60,734 nucleotides of DNA, taken from Clostridiales bacterium (GTDB lineage: Bacteria; Bacillota; Clostridia; Christensenellales; UBA1242). The DNA is taken from assembly GCA_015069395.1 (NCBI GenBank), contig SVIR01000007.1:1-60734 (forward strand). The letters are read 5' to 3'. Shown here one piece after another: positions 52,674-60,734 of this stretch (position 1 is the stretch's first letter; each line of letters opens with the position of its first letter). Made by a program: the position numbers and the translations under genes. Under the pieces are notes generated by a model. It had not been told where the DNA came from. It did not search any database and worked only from the letters and a program-made list of their open reading frames with translations.

Positions 52674-52746
52674 ATACCTAAGCGCGAAATCTAGCGCAAA
52701 GAGTAATATATGATAAATTTTTATAAATTAAGGGGGACTATTCATT

Positions 52747-54774
52747 ATGGGCAGTAATTTAGGTGCTAACGGCATCAGAAACATTGCAATCATCGGCCAC
52801 AGTGGCGAAGGCAAAACCACGCTTGCAGAAGCGTTATTATTTAACGGTAAAACCATCGACCGCTTGGGCAAAACCGCGGACAAGAACACCGTTATGGACT
52901 TCGACGCAGAAGAAATGGCAAGGGGTATATCAATCTCACTTGCTTGTGCATACACTTATTGGCGCGACGTTAAAATAAATATCGTTGACGTTCCCGGTTT
53001 TTATGATTTTGAAGGCGAATTTGAACAGGCTATGCGTGCAGTCGGCGCTGCAGTTTTAGTTGCCGACGCATCGGGACAAGTTGCGGTCGGTGCGGAAAAA
53101 GCAGTCGACTATTGTATCCGTCGTCATATTCCGCTTATGATTTTCGTAAACGGCGTTGATAAAGACAACGCAAACTACGTTGCTACGGTTGAAGCGTTCG
53201 TAAGTAAGTACGGCAAAAAGATTTCACCGACGCATTTACCTATTATTCGCGACGGCAAAATGAAAGGCTACGTATCCGTTATTTCGGGTAAAGCGTTTGA
53301 GTTTTCACCTGGTGGTAGAACGGAAGTTGCCGTTCCCGACAACCTAGCAAGCGAACTTGCATCGTTAAGAGAAAGCCTTACCGAATCTGCCGCTGAAACG
53401 AGCGAAGATTTACTCGATAAATATTTAAGCGAAGGCGAACTTACCAACGACGAACTCGTCGCAGGTGTAAGAACCGGTCTTGCGCAAGGTGAAACCGTGC
53501 CTATTATGGGTGGTTCGGCACTTCAAAACATGGGTGTTATCAACCTAATGCACGAAATCGTTGAACTTCTTCCGTCACCTGCTGAACGCCGTCCCGTTAT
53601 GGCGACCGACGTTGAAACGGGCGACGTTAAGTCTATTACATACGATTTGGACGCACCGTTTAGCGCACAAGTATTTAAGACGGTTGCAGACCCCTTCGTT
53701 GGTAAACTCAATATGATTAGGGTATTTACGGGCGTTCTTAAATCGGGTATGACCGTATATAACGCAACGACGGGCGAAAAAGAACGTATTAACTCTATCT
53801 ACGTTATGAAGGGCAAAAAACAAGAACCCGTTAGTGAACTTTCCGCAGGCGATATCGGTGCAGTTAACAAACTTAACAACACCAACACGGGCGACACCCT
53901 TTGCGACGAAAAGACCAAGATTAAATTCTACGATATTCCGTTACCTAAACCCGTTATCACTATGGCGATAACTTCGGCTAAAGGTGGGGACGAAGATAAG
54001 GTTTTCCAAGGCTTAAACAGGCTTGCTGAAGAAGATTTAACCTTTAAGGTTGAAAAAGATAAAGACACGGGCGAAATGGTTATTCGTGGTCTTGGCGAGA
54101 CCCAACTTGATATTCTTTGCAAGAAATTAAAAACTAAGTTCGGTGCAGAAGCCGTTTTATCCGATCCTAAGGTTGCTTATAAAGAAACCATTATGGGCGT
54201 GGCTGAAGCCGAAGGTAAACATAAAAAACAATCGGGTGGTGCAGGTCAGTTTGGTGTTGTTAACATCAAGTTTGAACCGGGTGCAGCAGACGGCGAATTT
54301 GAATTCGTTGACGCAGTAGTCGGTGGCGCAGTACCCCGTCAATTTATTCCTGCCGTTGAAAAAGGTCTTCGTGAAGCCATTAAGCAAGGCGTATTAGAAG
54401 GCTATCCCATGGTTAACCTAAAATGTACGCTTTACGACGGCAAATATCACCCCGTAGACTCTAAGGAAGTTGCGTTCGTTTCGGCTGCTAAACTTGCGTA
54501 TGAAGACGGCTGTAAACGTGCTAAACCCGTTATTTTAGAGCCTATCAACTCGTATACGATCACCGTACCCGACAACTACACGGGCGATATTTTAGGCGAT
54601 ATGAATAAACGCCGTGGCAAGATCTACGGTATGGAAATGGTGGACGGCATGCAAGTTATTTCTGCCGAAGCACCTGCATCTGAAATGCTCAAGTACGCAA
54701 CCGACCTTCGTTCAATGACGCAAGGTAGGGGCAAATTCGAAACGGAATTCTTGCGCTACGATGCAAAGAGATAA
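52747..54774 (+). CDS. Elongation factor G paralogue (FusA2-like)
   Basis: A 675-residue translational GTPase of the EF-G-like group. G1 is GHSGEGKTTLAEALL; G3 is VDVPGFYDFEGEFEQA, where the catalytic His of DTPGH is Phe; G4 is FVNGVDKDN rather than NKxD. Domains II-V follow (KIKFYDIPLPKPVITMAI; domain IV HKKQSGGAGQFGVVNIKFEP; domain V VILEPINSYTITVPDNY). The altered G-motifs mark the paralogue, not the housekeeping factor; slow or no GTP hydrolysis is expected. Linked to pfkB by 17 bases. Confidence 0.92.
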   Translation: MGSNLGANGIRNIAIIGHSGEGKTTLAEALLFNGKTIDRLGKTADKNTVMDFDAEEMARGISISLACAYTYWRDVKINIVDVPGFYDFEGEFEQAMRAVGAAVLVADASGQVAVGAEKAVDYCIRRHIPLMIFVNGVDKDNANYVATVEAFVSKYGKKISPTHLPIIRDGKMKGYVSVISGKAFEFSPGGRTEVAVPDNLASELASLRESLTESAAETSEDLLDKYLSEGELTNDELVAGVRTGLAQGETVPIMGGSALQNMGVINLMHEIVELLPSPAERRPVMATDVETGDVKSITYDLDAPFSAQVFKTVADPFVGKLNMIRVFTGVLKSGMTVYNATTGEKERINSIYVMKGKKQEPVSELSAGDIGAVNKLNNTNTGDTLCDEKTKIKFYDIPLPKPVITMAITSAKGGDEDKVFQGLNRLAEEDLTFKVEKDKDTGEMVIRGLGETQLDILCKKLKTKFGAEAVLSDPKVAYKETIMGVAEAEGKHKKQSGGAGQFGVVNIKFEPGAADGEFEFVDAVVGGAVPRQFIPAVEKGLREAIKQGVLEGYPMVNLKCTLYDGKYHPVDSKEVAFVSAAKLAYEDGCKRAKPVILEPINSYTITVPDNYTGDILGDMNKRRGKIYGMEMVDGMQVISAEAPASEMLKYATDLRSMTQGRGKFETEFLRYDAKR

Positions 54775-54791
54775 TCTTTAGGAGATAAAAA

Positions 54792-55721
54792 ATGATACTT
54801 ACAATTTGCCCGAATCCAAGTATTGACTGCACGATTGAATTAGACAACTTAAACGTTGGCAGACTCAATCGTATAAGCAGTAAAGTAGAAACGTATTCGG
54901 GCAAAGCGTTAAACGTCGCAAAAGGCGTTGCAAGGCTTGGGGAAAAGAGTTTGGCGACCGGATTTATGTTTTCAAACCACGCTAAACTTTTTGAACAAGC
55001 GCTAGAAAAAGACGGGGTTGACCACAGTTTCGTTTACAGCGAAGGTTCGGCAAGGGTTAACTATAAAATTATAGACAAACGCTCAATGCTAACCGAAATA
55101 AACGACAAAGGCGACGTCGTTACGCGCGACAAACAAATAGATTTAATCGAAAACGTCAAAGGCTTATCTAAACAAGCCAAAATCGCCGTTATGAGTGGAA
55201 GCCTTCCAAAAGGCGTTTCACCCGATTTTTATAGGGAAGTTCTATCCGTTATCCCTAAAGACGTAATTAAAATCGTCGATACCGAAACGGAAAATATGAA
55301 CTGCGCGCTAGCATCTGGCGATATATTTATGGTTAAGCCAAACTTAAGGGAATTAGAGCAGTTCTCTGGTGGCCTAATGCAAGATAAACTCGATATCGTT
55401 CGCGCCGCTAGAAAGTACATAGATAAGGGTGTAAAATACGTCCTAGTGTCTTTGGGCGCAGACGGGGCGATACTTACCGACGGCAAAGAACATTTTTATT
55501 GCAAGAGCGCAAACGTGGCTATAAACTCTACCGTAGGCGCAGGGGACAGTATGGTTGCAGCCGTTTGTACGGGGCTCGTTCGCGGCGAAGATATGCAAGA
55601 AATACTTCGTATGAGCGTTGCGGCAGGCACGGCGTCTATAACGACGAGCGGTACGAATTTATTCTATCGCGACAAGTACGAAGAAATCTATTCTAAAATC
55701 AGCGTTCAACGCTTAAAATAA
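54792..55721 (+). CDS. PfkB-family sugar-phosphate kinase (1-phosphofructokinase/tagatose-6-phosphate kinase type)
   Basis: A 309-residue ribokinase-fold kinase: LTICPNPSIDCTIELDNLNV at the start, SGKALNVAKGVARLG substrate site, SGSLPKGVSPDFY, and the catalytic AINSTVGAGDSMVAA with its Asp base. No PTS or lactose genes are near, so fructose-1-phosphate versus tagatose-6-phosphate cannot be decided. TAGGAGA precedes the ATG; co-transcribed with the EF-G paralogue and closed by a terminator. Confidence 0.88.
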   Translation: MILTICPNPSIDCTIELDNLNVGRLNRISSKVETYSGKALNVAKGVARLGEKSLATGFMFSNHAKLFEQALEKDGVDHSFVYSEGSARVNYKIIDKRSMLTEINDKGDVVTRDKQIDLIENVKGLSKQAKIAVMSGSLPKGVSPDFYREVLSVIPKDVIKIVDTETENMNCALASGDIFMVKPNLRELEQFSGGLMQDKLDIVRAARKYIDKGVKYVLVSLGADGAILTDGKEHFYCKSANVAINSTVGAGDSMVAAVCTGLVRGEDMQEILRMSVAAGTASITTSGTNLFYRDKYEEIYSKISVQRLK

Positions 55722-55727
55722 AAAAAG

Positions 55728-55756
55728 AAAACCCTCTCGTTTGAGAGGGTTTTTAT
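55728..55756. terminator. Terminator shared by convergent genes
   Basis: AAACCCTCTC-GTTT-GAGAGGGTTTTT; T-run on the plus strand and A-rich flank on the other side. Its 3' end touches the stop of the minus-strand orphan. Confidence 0.88.
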
Positions 55757-56259
55757 TTTGTCTTTTTTAAGTTATCGAAGGCGATTTCGTCCATTCGGTC
55801 GTCTGTTTTTAATATATCTACAGTTTTACTATTGACTGCAATGTAAGGATAAGAATAGTCATCATGCTTAAAAAACACCCATTGCTCGCTCTCTTCAGCA
55901 AAATGATGATATCCGTTTTCTACAAATAATTCAATAATTATTCCATTATCCAACGTTATCTTAACGTCGTTTAAGGCACTTACTTTTACTGATTGAACTA
56001 CACCACCTACTATTTGAGATTTATACTTATTTACAAAATACCATTCGTCGTTATTCATGTCTGTCTGGCAATCCCAGTTTAGATAATCGGTTGTTGTAAC
56101 AAGAATATCGTTTTTATAAATAATACGGGCAAGACATTGAGCGTGAAGGGCATAATTCCCGAAAGAAAATAACATCATATCACACGCAAGATTAAGTGAG
56201 TCTAATTTTTCACCTATAATTATTTTTAGGTGATTTTGTAGAATAGATTGGTATTTCAA
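55753..56259 (-). CDS. Hypothetical protein (168 residues), AT-rich outlier
   Basis: Not firmly recognised. FGNYALHAQCLARIIYKNDI resembles a motif (ALHxQCxxR) of small Bacillota proteins of unknown function, followed by beta-strand-like segments (VKITLDNGIIIELFVENGYH) and EQWVFFKHDDYSYPYIAVNS. No signal peptide. The start is TTG at 56259 with GGAG seven bases ahead; the nearby ATG is out of frame. Clearly more AT-rich than both neighbours, suggesting recent acquisition. Confidence 0.6.
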   Translation of the reverse strand: MKYQSILQNHLKIIIGEKLDSLNLACDMMLFSFGNYALHAQCLARIIYKNDILVTTTDYLNWDCQTDMNNDEWYFVNKYKSQIVGGVVQSVKVSALNDVKITLDNGIIIELFVENGYHHFAEESEQWVFFKHDDYSYPYIAVNSKTVDILKTDDRMDEIAFDNLKKTK

Positions 56260-56319
56260 ATCATTTCTCCATAAAATTTCTTAACTATATTATATCAAAC
56301 TAGCGAGTATATTTCAAGC

Positions 56320-57711
56320 CTATACCGTTTTTTTTGGCGTGTCGTTTGCCATAAATTTAAGCCATTTTTGGCGTTTGACACGGATTAAGAATACCGTTGC
56401 TTTTAATATTTCGGACACGTTGGTAAGTAAAAATAAAACGTATATGTTTGCTTTAACGACTAAACCGAAAAGGAAAACTAAGGGAACTGATACAAGCCAA
56501 ATAAGTAGCGTTTCAGTGATTGCGCAAAAGGTCGTATCCCCGCCCGAGCGAAGAATACCGACGACCGTCATCATACTTATACTTCTAAACACTGCCGTCA
56601 CTGCGAAAAGTAAAAGAAGTATGGTAGCCGTGTGTTTTGCTGCTGCGCTTGCCCCAGAGAACATAAGGGGTACGAAGAAGGCTGACGGAATAGTAATTAT
56701 ACCAATCATTAACCCGACCGTAACCGAGAACCAGTTGCATTTTTTCGAGTAGTCTAAAACCTTTTCTCTATCGCCAGAACCTATGGTGTTACCTATAACT
56801 ACGCCTGCGGCATTACCTATGCCGATCATTGCGACGGACACGATTTTATCAAAACTTTGCGCGATATTCATGCCTGCTAGGGCGATTTCGCTGTTTGGAA
56901 GTTTGTCGTACACGAATAGGTACACGGTACTAGATAGTACCCAGAACACTTCGTTGCAAAGTATGGGGAAGAACATTTTGAAGTATTTTTTTGCAAACCC
57001 TTTTTCTTTTGCAAACATTTTCTTGGGCGAAGAAAACAAGGGGTATTTTGCGATAATCGTGCCGAGTACCATAACCAGCATTTCCACGCACCTTGAGATA
57101 ATCGTTCCGTATGCCGCACCGATAAATCCCATAGGTTTAACGCCAAGTCCACCGAACATTAAAATATAGTTAAAGAAGATATTAAATACTACGCCGATAA
57201 TATTTGAGATAAGACCAAGTTTCATTTTCTTTATTCCACGAAGGGTAAAGTTAAGTGAAACGGAAAAAATCATGGGTATAAAACTAAATCCTACAAGTCG
57301 CATAAAGTCTTTTGCAAGTTGGGCGTATTCGGGTGCAGGTGAGAAAAGCCCTATAACCGTGCTTGGTGCAATCGTGCATAAAAGCGAACAAGCGATACCT
57401 ATAAAGGCGCAAACGCAAACTAAAAAGCCGTACGTTTTAGGGATCTTATGTTGGTTATCTTTGTTTTCGGCGTACTGTGAAATAAAGATTACAGCCGTAT
57501 TGCACGCCGCAAAGAGTACGATTTGATAGATAAATACTATTTGGTTGCATAAAAGTACTGCCGATAGGCAGTTGTCCGCATTGGTCGGAAGCCAGCCCAC
57601 CATAAGTTGGTCGAAAATGTTAAGTACCGAGGTTATTAAGTTTTGAAGGGCTATCGGTATCGATAGCGCAAGCATCTTTTTGAAGAAAACTTTATCTTTC
57701 CAAAATTTCAT
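56320..57711 (-). CDS. MATE-family multidrug/sodium antiporter
   Basis: A 463-residue membrane protein with twelve predicted helices. The N-terminal ALSIPIALQNLITSVLNIFD followed by QLMVGWLP, and GIGNAAGVVIGNTIGSGDRE in the second half, are family signatures. It exports cationic compounds in exchange for Na+ or H+; substrate unknown. AGGTGA precedes the ATG. A single-gene transcript on the minus strand. Confidence 0.92.
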   Translation of the reverse strand: MKFWKDKVFFKKMLALSIPIALQNLITSVLNIFDQLMVGWLPTNADNCLSAVLLCNQIVFIYQIVLFAACNTAVIFISQYAENKDNQHKIPKTYGFLVCVCAFIGIACSLLCTIAPSTVIGLFSPAPEYAQLAKDFMRLVGFSFIPMIFSVSLNFTLRGIKKMKLGLISNIIGVVFNIFFNYILMFGGLGVKPMGFIGAAYGTIISRCVEMLVMVLGTIIAKYPLFSSPKKMFAKEKGFAKKYFKMFFPILCNEVFWVLSSTVYLFVYDKLPNSEIALAGMNIAQSFDKIVSVAMIGIGNAAGVVIGNTIGSGDREKVLDYSKKCNWFSVTVGLMIGIITIPSAFFVPLMFSGASAAAKHTATILLLLFAVTAVFRSISMMTVVGILRSGGDTTFCAITETLLIWLVSVPLVFLFGLVVKANIYVLFLLTNVSEILKATVFLIRVKRQKWLKFMANDTPKKTV

Positions 57712-57788
57712 TTGTTCACCTATTTAAAAGTCCTTGTATATTTTAGCATATTAAAATTTTAAGTCAAATAAATAAGGCGTGAAAATAA

Positions 57789-57816
57789 AAAACCACTACT
57801 AAATTAGTAGTGGTTA
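57789..57816 (-). terminator. Terminator after rhaA
   Basis: AACCACTACT-AATTT-AGTAGTGGTT followed by TTTTA on the minus strand. Confidence 0.9.
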
Positions 57817-57833
57817 ATTTTTATTTCTAAATT

Positions 57834-59072
57834 TTAGCGTTTAGATAATACTTCTTTTTCGTATTCTTTGATTTCGCTAAGGTAATCGTCGGATAGGTTT
57901 TGGCGTCTTAAATATTCGCACCAAACGTCGTATAGGGGAAGGGTCTTAATTTTTTCTTGCAACACCATAACCGAAGTAAAGTCAAATTCGTCTTGAAGTT
58001 TAGTTAGCGTTTCGTGGGGAATAAGAAGGGCATAAAGTAGCGCCTTTTGAACGTTTCTAACCCCCGTAACCCATGCGGAAATTCGGTTTATCGACGCGTC
58101 GAAATAGTCGGTTGCAATAAATGTTCTATCAATTCCACCTGATCTTACGATTTCCGTGCACATATCTTTTAGTTCGTCGTCAAAAAGAACCACGTGGTCG
58201 CTATCCCAACGAACGGGGTGGGTAACGTGAAGGGCGATCTTTTCGTTAAAGAGAAGAAGTGCCGAAATCTTATCTGAAACCACTTCGGTGGGGTGGTAGT
58301 GTCCGTTGTCCATTAAGGGCGTAATGTTTTTGTAGTCCGAGTACGATAAACAAAACTCGCCCGATCCTACCGTGTACGATTCTAAGCCGATACCAAACAC
58401 TTTGGACTCTAAGGTGACGTACACTTTTTTCTTGTCGTAGGGAACGGACAAAATCTCGTCAAGCGAGTTTTTAAACCTAAGTCTTGGTGAAAGTTTATCG
58501 GCAGGCGCGTTTTTATAGCCGTCGGGAATCCAAATGTTCATAACGCACGGCTCACCCGTTTCGTTAGCAAAATATTCTGCAATCTTGACACACGCTTTTC
58601 CGTGGTTAATCCAAAACTTTCTAACGTTATCGTCGGGCGAAGAAAGTGTTAAATCGTTTTTAACCATGGGGTGCGAGAAAAAGGACGGGTTAAAGTCAAT
58701 GCCCACGTTATGTTTTTTTGCAAAGTCAAGCCACGGCTTAAAGTGAACGGGTAAAAGTCCGTCACGATCGGTATCGTCGCCGTCGGGGATAATTGCATAC
58801 ATAGCGTGAAGATTAAGTTTTTTCTTCCCAGGGATAAGAGAAAATGCTTTTTCAACGTCCGCCATAAGTTCATTAGGCGTCCTTGCTTTGCCCATAAAAT
58901 TACCCGTCGTTTGAATACCGCCCGATAGCGCTTCTTTGCTGTCAAAACCAACGACGTCGTCACCTTGCCAGCAGTGAATAGAAATAGGCGTTTCGTTAAG
59001 TACGGCTAACGCTTTTTCTACGTCTACGCCGAGCGAAGAATAGATCTCTTTTGCACTTTCAAATCTCGTCAT
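57834..59072 (-). CDS. rhaA: L-rhamnose isomerase
   Basis: A 412-residue metal-dependent aldose-ketose isomerase making L-rhamnulose. Recognisable segments: ISIHCWQGDDVVGFDSKEAL, GGIQTTGNFMGKARTPNELM, LNLHAMYAI, VTLESKVFGIGLESYTVGS (metal Glu), LMDNGHYHPTE and HVTHPVRWDSDHVVLFDDEL (metal His/Asp). Length matches the family. No rhamnulokinase or aldolase gene adjoins it here; the pathway must be completed elsewhere or outside the window. Confidence 0.95.
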   Translation of the reverse strand: MTRFESAKEIYSSLGVDVEKALAVLNETPISIHCWQGDDVVGFDSKEALSGGIQTTGNFMGKARTPNELMADVEKAFSLIPGKKKLNLHAMYAIIPDGDDTDRDGLLPVHFKPWLDFAKKHNVGIDFNPSFFSHPMVKNDLTLSSPDDNVRKFWINHGKACVKIAEYFANETGEPCVMNIWIPDGYKNAPADKLSPRLRFKNSLDEILSVPYDKKKVYVTLESKVFGIGLESYTVGSGEFCLSYSDYKNITPLMDNGHYHPTEVVSDKISALLLFNEKIALHVTHPVRWDSDHVVLFDDELKDMCTEIVRSGGIDRTFIATDYFDASINRISAWVTGVRNVQKALLYALLIPHETLTKLQDEFDFTSVMVLQEKIKTLPLYDVWCEYLRRQNLSDDYLSEIKEYEKEVLSKR

Positions 59073-59231
59073 AAGATAAAGTTTCCTTTTAATTTTACTA
59101 AACTTTATTATAACACTAAACTAGTGTGTTTGCAATAGATAAAGAAATTTTTTGCTTTATAAAATTTATGTAATAATTTGTAGAAAAATCGCATAAACAA
59201 TACTATTCCTTTTATTTTGGGGGTAGTAAAA

Positions 59232-59480
59232 ATGCGTGTTATAGATAGAATTTTAGAAGAAGCGTACTATATCGCCGAAACGGGCGCAACCGTAAGGGCG
59301 ACGGCAAAAATTTTCGGCGTGGGAAAATCCACCGTCCATAAAGACGTCACAAAAAGACTTAAAAACATAGATAAAGACCTTTATCTTGCCGTAAAAAAGG
59401 TATTGAAGATAAATTTATCCGAGCGCCATATCCGTGGTGGTGAAGCCACCAAGCGCAAATATAAAGGTCTTAAAAAATAG
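59232..59480 (+). CDS. spoIIID: Stage III sporulation transcription factor SpoIIID
   Basis: An 82-residue helix-turn-helix regulator of the mother-cell programme: TVRATAKIFGVGKSTVHKDV (recognition helix) and SERHIRGGEATKRKYKG (C-terminal basic tail), both near-identical to the family. ATG at 59232 has GGGGGTAG ahead. The upstream gap (59073-59231) is AT-rich and contains ACAATACTAT, a possible mother-cell sigma -10, not firmly assigned. Confidence 0.95.
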   Translation: MRVIDRILEEAYYIAETGATVRATAKIFGVGKSTVHKDVTKRLKNIDKDLYLAVKKVLKINLSERHIRGGEATKRKYKGLKK

Positions 59481-59509
59481 TTGACAGTATTTGGTTTATA
59501 ATGTATTAT
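59481..59509 (+). promoter_or_regulatory. Consensus promoter of the leader RNA
   Basis: TTGACA, 17 bp, TATTAT, beginning directly after the spoIIID stop codon. Transcription start about 59516. Confidence 0.85.
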
Positions 59510-59515
59510 AAAAGT

Positions 59516-59632
59516 ACAACCTAAACTTAAAGGTTCGCCTGACGGTAAAGGAATGAATATTGGTATATACAAGGATATTTGGTCCTTGTTAAATCACGTA
59601 TCGCCTTTCACTTGTCTGTGGAAGGCGTTTTT
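59516..59632 (+). ncRNA. Structured leader RNA ending in an intrinsic terminator
   Basis: About 115 nt. Stems visible: AACCT/AGGTT (59519-59535), ACAAGG/CCTTGT (59569-59589), and the terminator CGCCTTTCAC-TTGTCT-GTGGAAGGCG (59602-59627) followed by eight T's. AAAGG at 59547-59551 could pair with CCTTT of the terminator's 5' arm as an antiterminator. No reading frame with a ribosome-binding site. It lies upstream of a transporter lipoprotein, as riboswitches do, but matches no class I know. Confidence 0.55.
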
Positions 59633-59651
59633 TTTGTGAATTATCTACTTC

Positions 59652-59736
59652 GCAAGACTTTGTTTCTGCTTTGGGTTTTGACTTCGATGACCAAAAGGTC
59701 AATCTCACCCAAAACCCTTTGCGAGCCTCGTCTTGC
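59652..59736 (+). other. Nested stem-loop between leader terminator and lipoprotein gene
   Basis: GCAAGAC (59652-59658) pairs with GTCTTGC (59730-59736), GGGTTTTG (59673-59680) with CAAAACCC (59710-59717), and TGACC-AAAA-GGTCA forms the tip. All three are perfect and properly nested. Without a T-run it is not a terminator. Confidence 0.5.
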
Positions 59737-59788
59737 TTGTATCTAATCCACAAAAAGTGTAAAAATGAAAATTAAAGGAGAAAATTAT

Positions 59789-60734
59789 ATGAAAAAACTT
59801 TTTGCAACTATTACATCTTTGCTAATTTTATTAGTTAGCGTATTTTCTCTTACTGCTTGTAAAAGTGAGTCGGGCGACGTATCTATAAAGTACTACGCCG
59901 ATGGCGCAAAAATCGTACAAGCAATGCTGGGCGGGGAAGAAGAAATCGGCTTAGTTCCAGAACCTGCGGCAACCAACCTAATTAAAAGGGCGAACGCGCT
60001 TGGTAAAACCCTTTATCGCCTAGATTTACAAGAACTTTACGATAAAGACGCTAAATCTTACCCACAAGCCGTTCTTATGGTTAAAGAAAGCGTATTAAAC
60101 ACCTATCCTAATATAGTCAGCGCACTTCAAACTGCAATAACCGATAGCGTTTCGTTTGCTAAAACTAATACCGAAAACGCAGTAAACGCAATTAAATCTA
60201 AACTTGACGCGACGTCCTTAAATGCTAGCGCACTATCTGAAAGCGCAATCGACGGCTGTAAAATCTATTTTGAAAGCGCGTCATCGTCTAAAACTGCCGT
60301 TAAAACTTACGTAAACGAACTAATAGAGTTAAGCGAAACTTCGGCAAAAGCAATTACCGACGACTTCTTTTACGACGGCACGGCAAGTGGCGAAAACCAA
60401 AAATCAACACTTTCGGTATACGCGCCCGACGGTGCGCCTGCACTCGCTATCTCAAAACTAATAAACGAAAACAGCGATTTAGGTACGGGTAAAACCTTAG
60501 AGTACAATATCATTGCGACTACTTTAGTTCCCGCGCAACTTCTTCCTGCTTATAGGGGTGGAAATGCCGATATTATTATTTTACCCATTAACCTTGCAAG
60601 TAAGTTCTATAACGTAGGCGATAATGCAAACGATCCTTATAAAATGGTATCGGTCGTAACCCACGGCAATTTCTATATCGTAAGTACCCAAGAAATCACT
60701 ATCAGCGACTTAAAAGACAAAAGGGTAGCAGTAC
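59789..60734 (+). CDS. Lipoprotein with rearranged ABC substrate-binding domain (partial)
   Basis: Starts at 59789 behind AAAGGAG and runs off the window (315 codons seen). Signal and lipobox: LLILLVSVFSLTACKSES. Residues about 32-205 (KYYADGAKIVQAMLGGEEEI, LVPEPAATNLIKRA, YRLDLQELYDKDAKSYPQAV, ending ITDDFFYDGTASG) look like the C-terminal lobe of NMT1/THI5-like ABC binding proteins, including its usual C-terminal end. Then TLSVYAPDGAPALAISKLIN, GGNADIIILPINLASKFYNV and VSVVTHGNFYIV match the N-terminal lobe. The order is therefore C-lobe then N-lobe: a circular permutation or a tandem array whose first copy lost its front. Ligand unknown. Confidence 0.7.
   Translation, partial: MKKLFATITSLLILLVSVFSLTACKSESGDVSIKYYADGAKIVQAMLGGEEEIGLVPEPAATNLIKRANALGKTLYRLDLQELYDKDAKSYPQAVLMVKESVLNTYPNIVSALQTAITDSVSFAKTNTENAVNAIKSKLDATSLNASALSESAIDGCKIYFESASSSKTAVKTYVNELIELSETSAKAITDDFFYDGTASGENQKSTLSVYAPDGAPALAISKLINENSDLGTGKTLEYNIIATTLVPAQLLPAYRGGNADIIILPINLASKFYNVGDNANDPYKMVSVVTHGNFYIVSTQEITISDLKDKRVAV

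Noticed and set aside
59516..59632. TPP riboswitch (because NMT1/THI5-like binding proteins can be thiamine-related)
   Set aside because: The conserved CUGAGA and GCGxAGGGA-type TPP elements are absent.
59652..59750. Possible shared repeat with the S10 leader (both contain a CTTG-ATCTAATC-like string)
   Set aside because: Similarity is limited to about a dozen bases and the surrounding stems differ; too weak to claim a repeat family.
1..60734. CRISPR arrays, rRNA genes, integrases
   Set aside because: No regularly spaced direct repeats, rRNA sequence or recombinase motifs were seen on either strand.

Overview
The window looks like a low-GC, endospore-lineage Bacillota (Clostridia-type) chromosome, probably from an uncultured genome. 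This rests on the single S10-spc-alpha ribosomal cluster with a KOW-domain gene between infA and map, WhiA, a DnaE-type polymerase, zinc-ribbon ribosomal proteins, and, to the right, the sporulation genes spoIIGA, sigE, sigG, ylmC and spoIIID. No rRNA, CRISPR array or intact insertion sequence was seen. One tRNA (Asn, GTT) is present.

Layout. 1-8.2 kb: a truncated N-acetylmuramoyl-alanine amidase, secreted or surface-type unknowns, a Cys-cluster unknown, transketolase with a shikimate-kinase-like protein, a ComEC-type metallohydrolase with a patatin phospholipase, and a SPOR-like protein. 8.2-15.8 kb: minus-strand operon murB-dtd-PHP phosphatase-whiA-dnaE-pfkA. 16.0-31.8 kb: minus-strand ribosomal superoperon rpsJ to rplQ with secY, adk, map, infA and rpoA, driven by a consensus promoter at 31.8 kb with a leader of about 260 nt. 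31.9-39.6 kb: a glycolipid glycosyltransferase-acyltransferase fusion, an ABC exporter behind a leader-peptide attenuator, a PP-loop-like unknown, tRNA-Asn and several orphans. 39.6-41.9 kb: a hairpin-dense non-coding tract and an AbrB-type regulator with an ABC-2 exporter.

41.97-60.7 kb: base composition and codon choice change abruptly (richer in GC; GAC, CGC and CGT codons), and most genes lie on the plus strand. This part holds glpQ-like GDPD, lepA-hemW, spoIIGA-sigE, a TasA/camelysin-like protein with a SipW-type signal peptidase and a second SipW-type substrate, an SGNH hydrolase, sigG, ylmC, an EF-G paralogue, a PfkB sugar-phosphate kinase, an AT-rich orphan, a MATE exporter, L-rhamnose isomerase, spoIIID, a structured leader RNA and a lipoprotein that runs off the window. 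Housekeeping genes lie on both sides of the change, so a chimeric join is as possible as a real mosaic.

The strongest points for follow-up are: (1) a complete transcription-attenuation switch (leader peptide, antiterminator and terminator whose 3' arm is the ribosome-binding site) ahead of the ABC exporter; (2) five promoters whose -10 box ends exactly six bases before an ATG, implying leaderless mRNAs; (3) the hairpin tract at 39.7-40.06 kb; (4) a substrate-binding lipoprotein whose C-terminal lobe precedes its N-terminal lobe; (5) a SipW-type peptidase carrying an extra cytosolic domain; and (6) a shikimate-kinase fold that has lost its P-loop.
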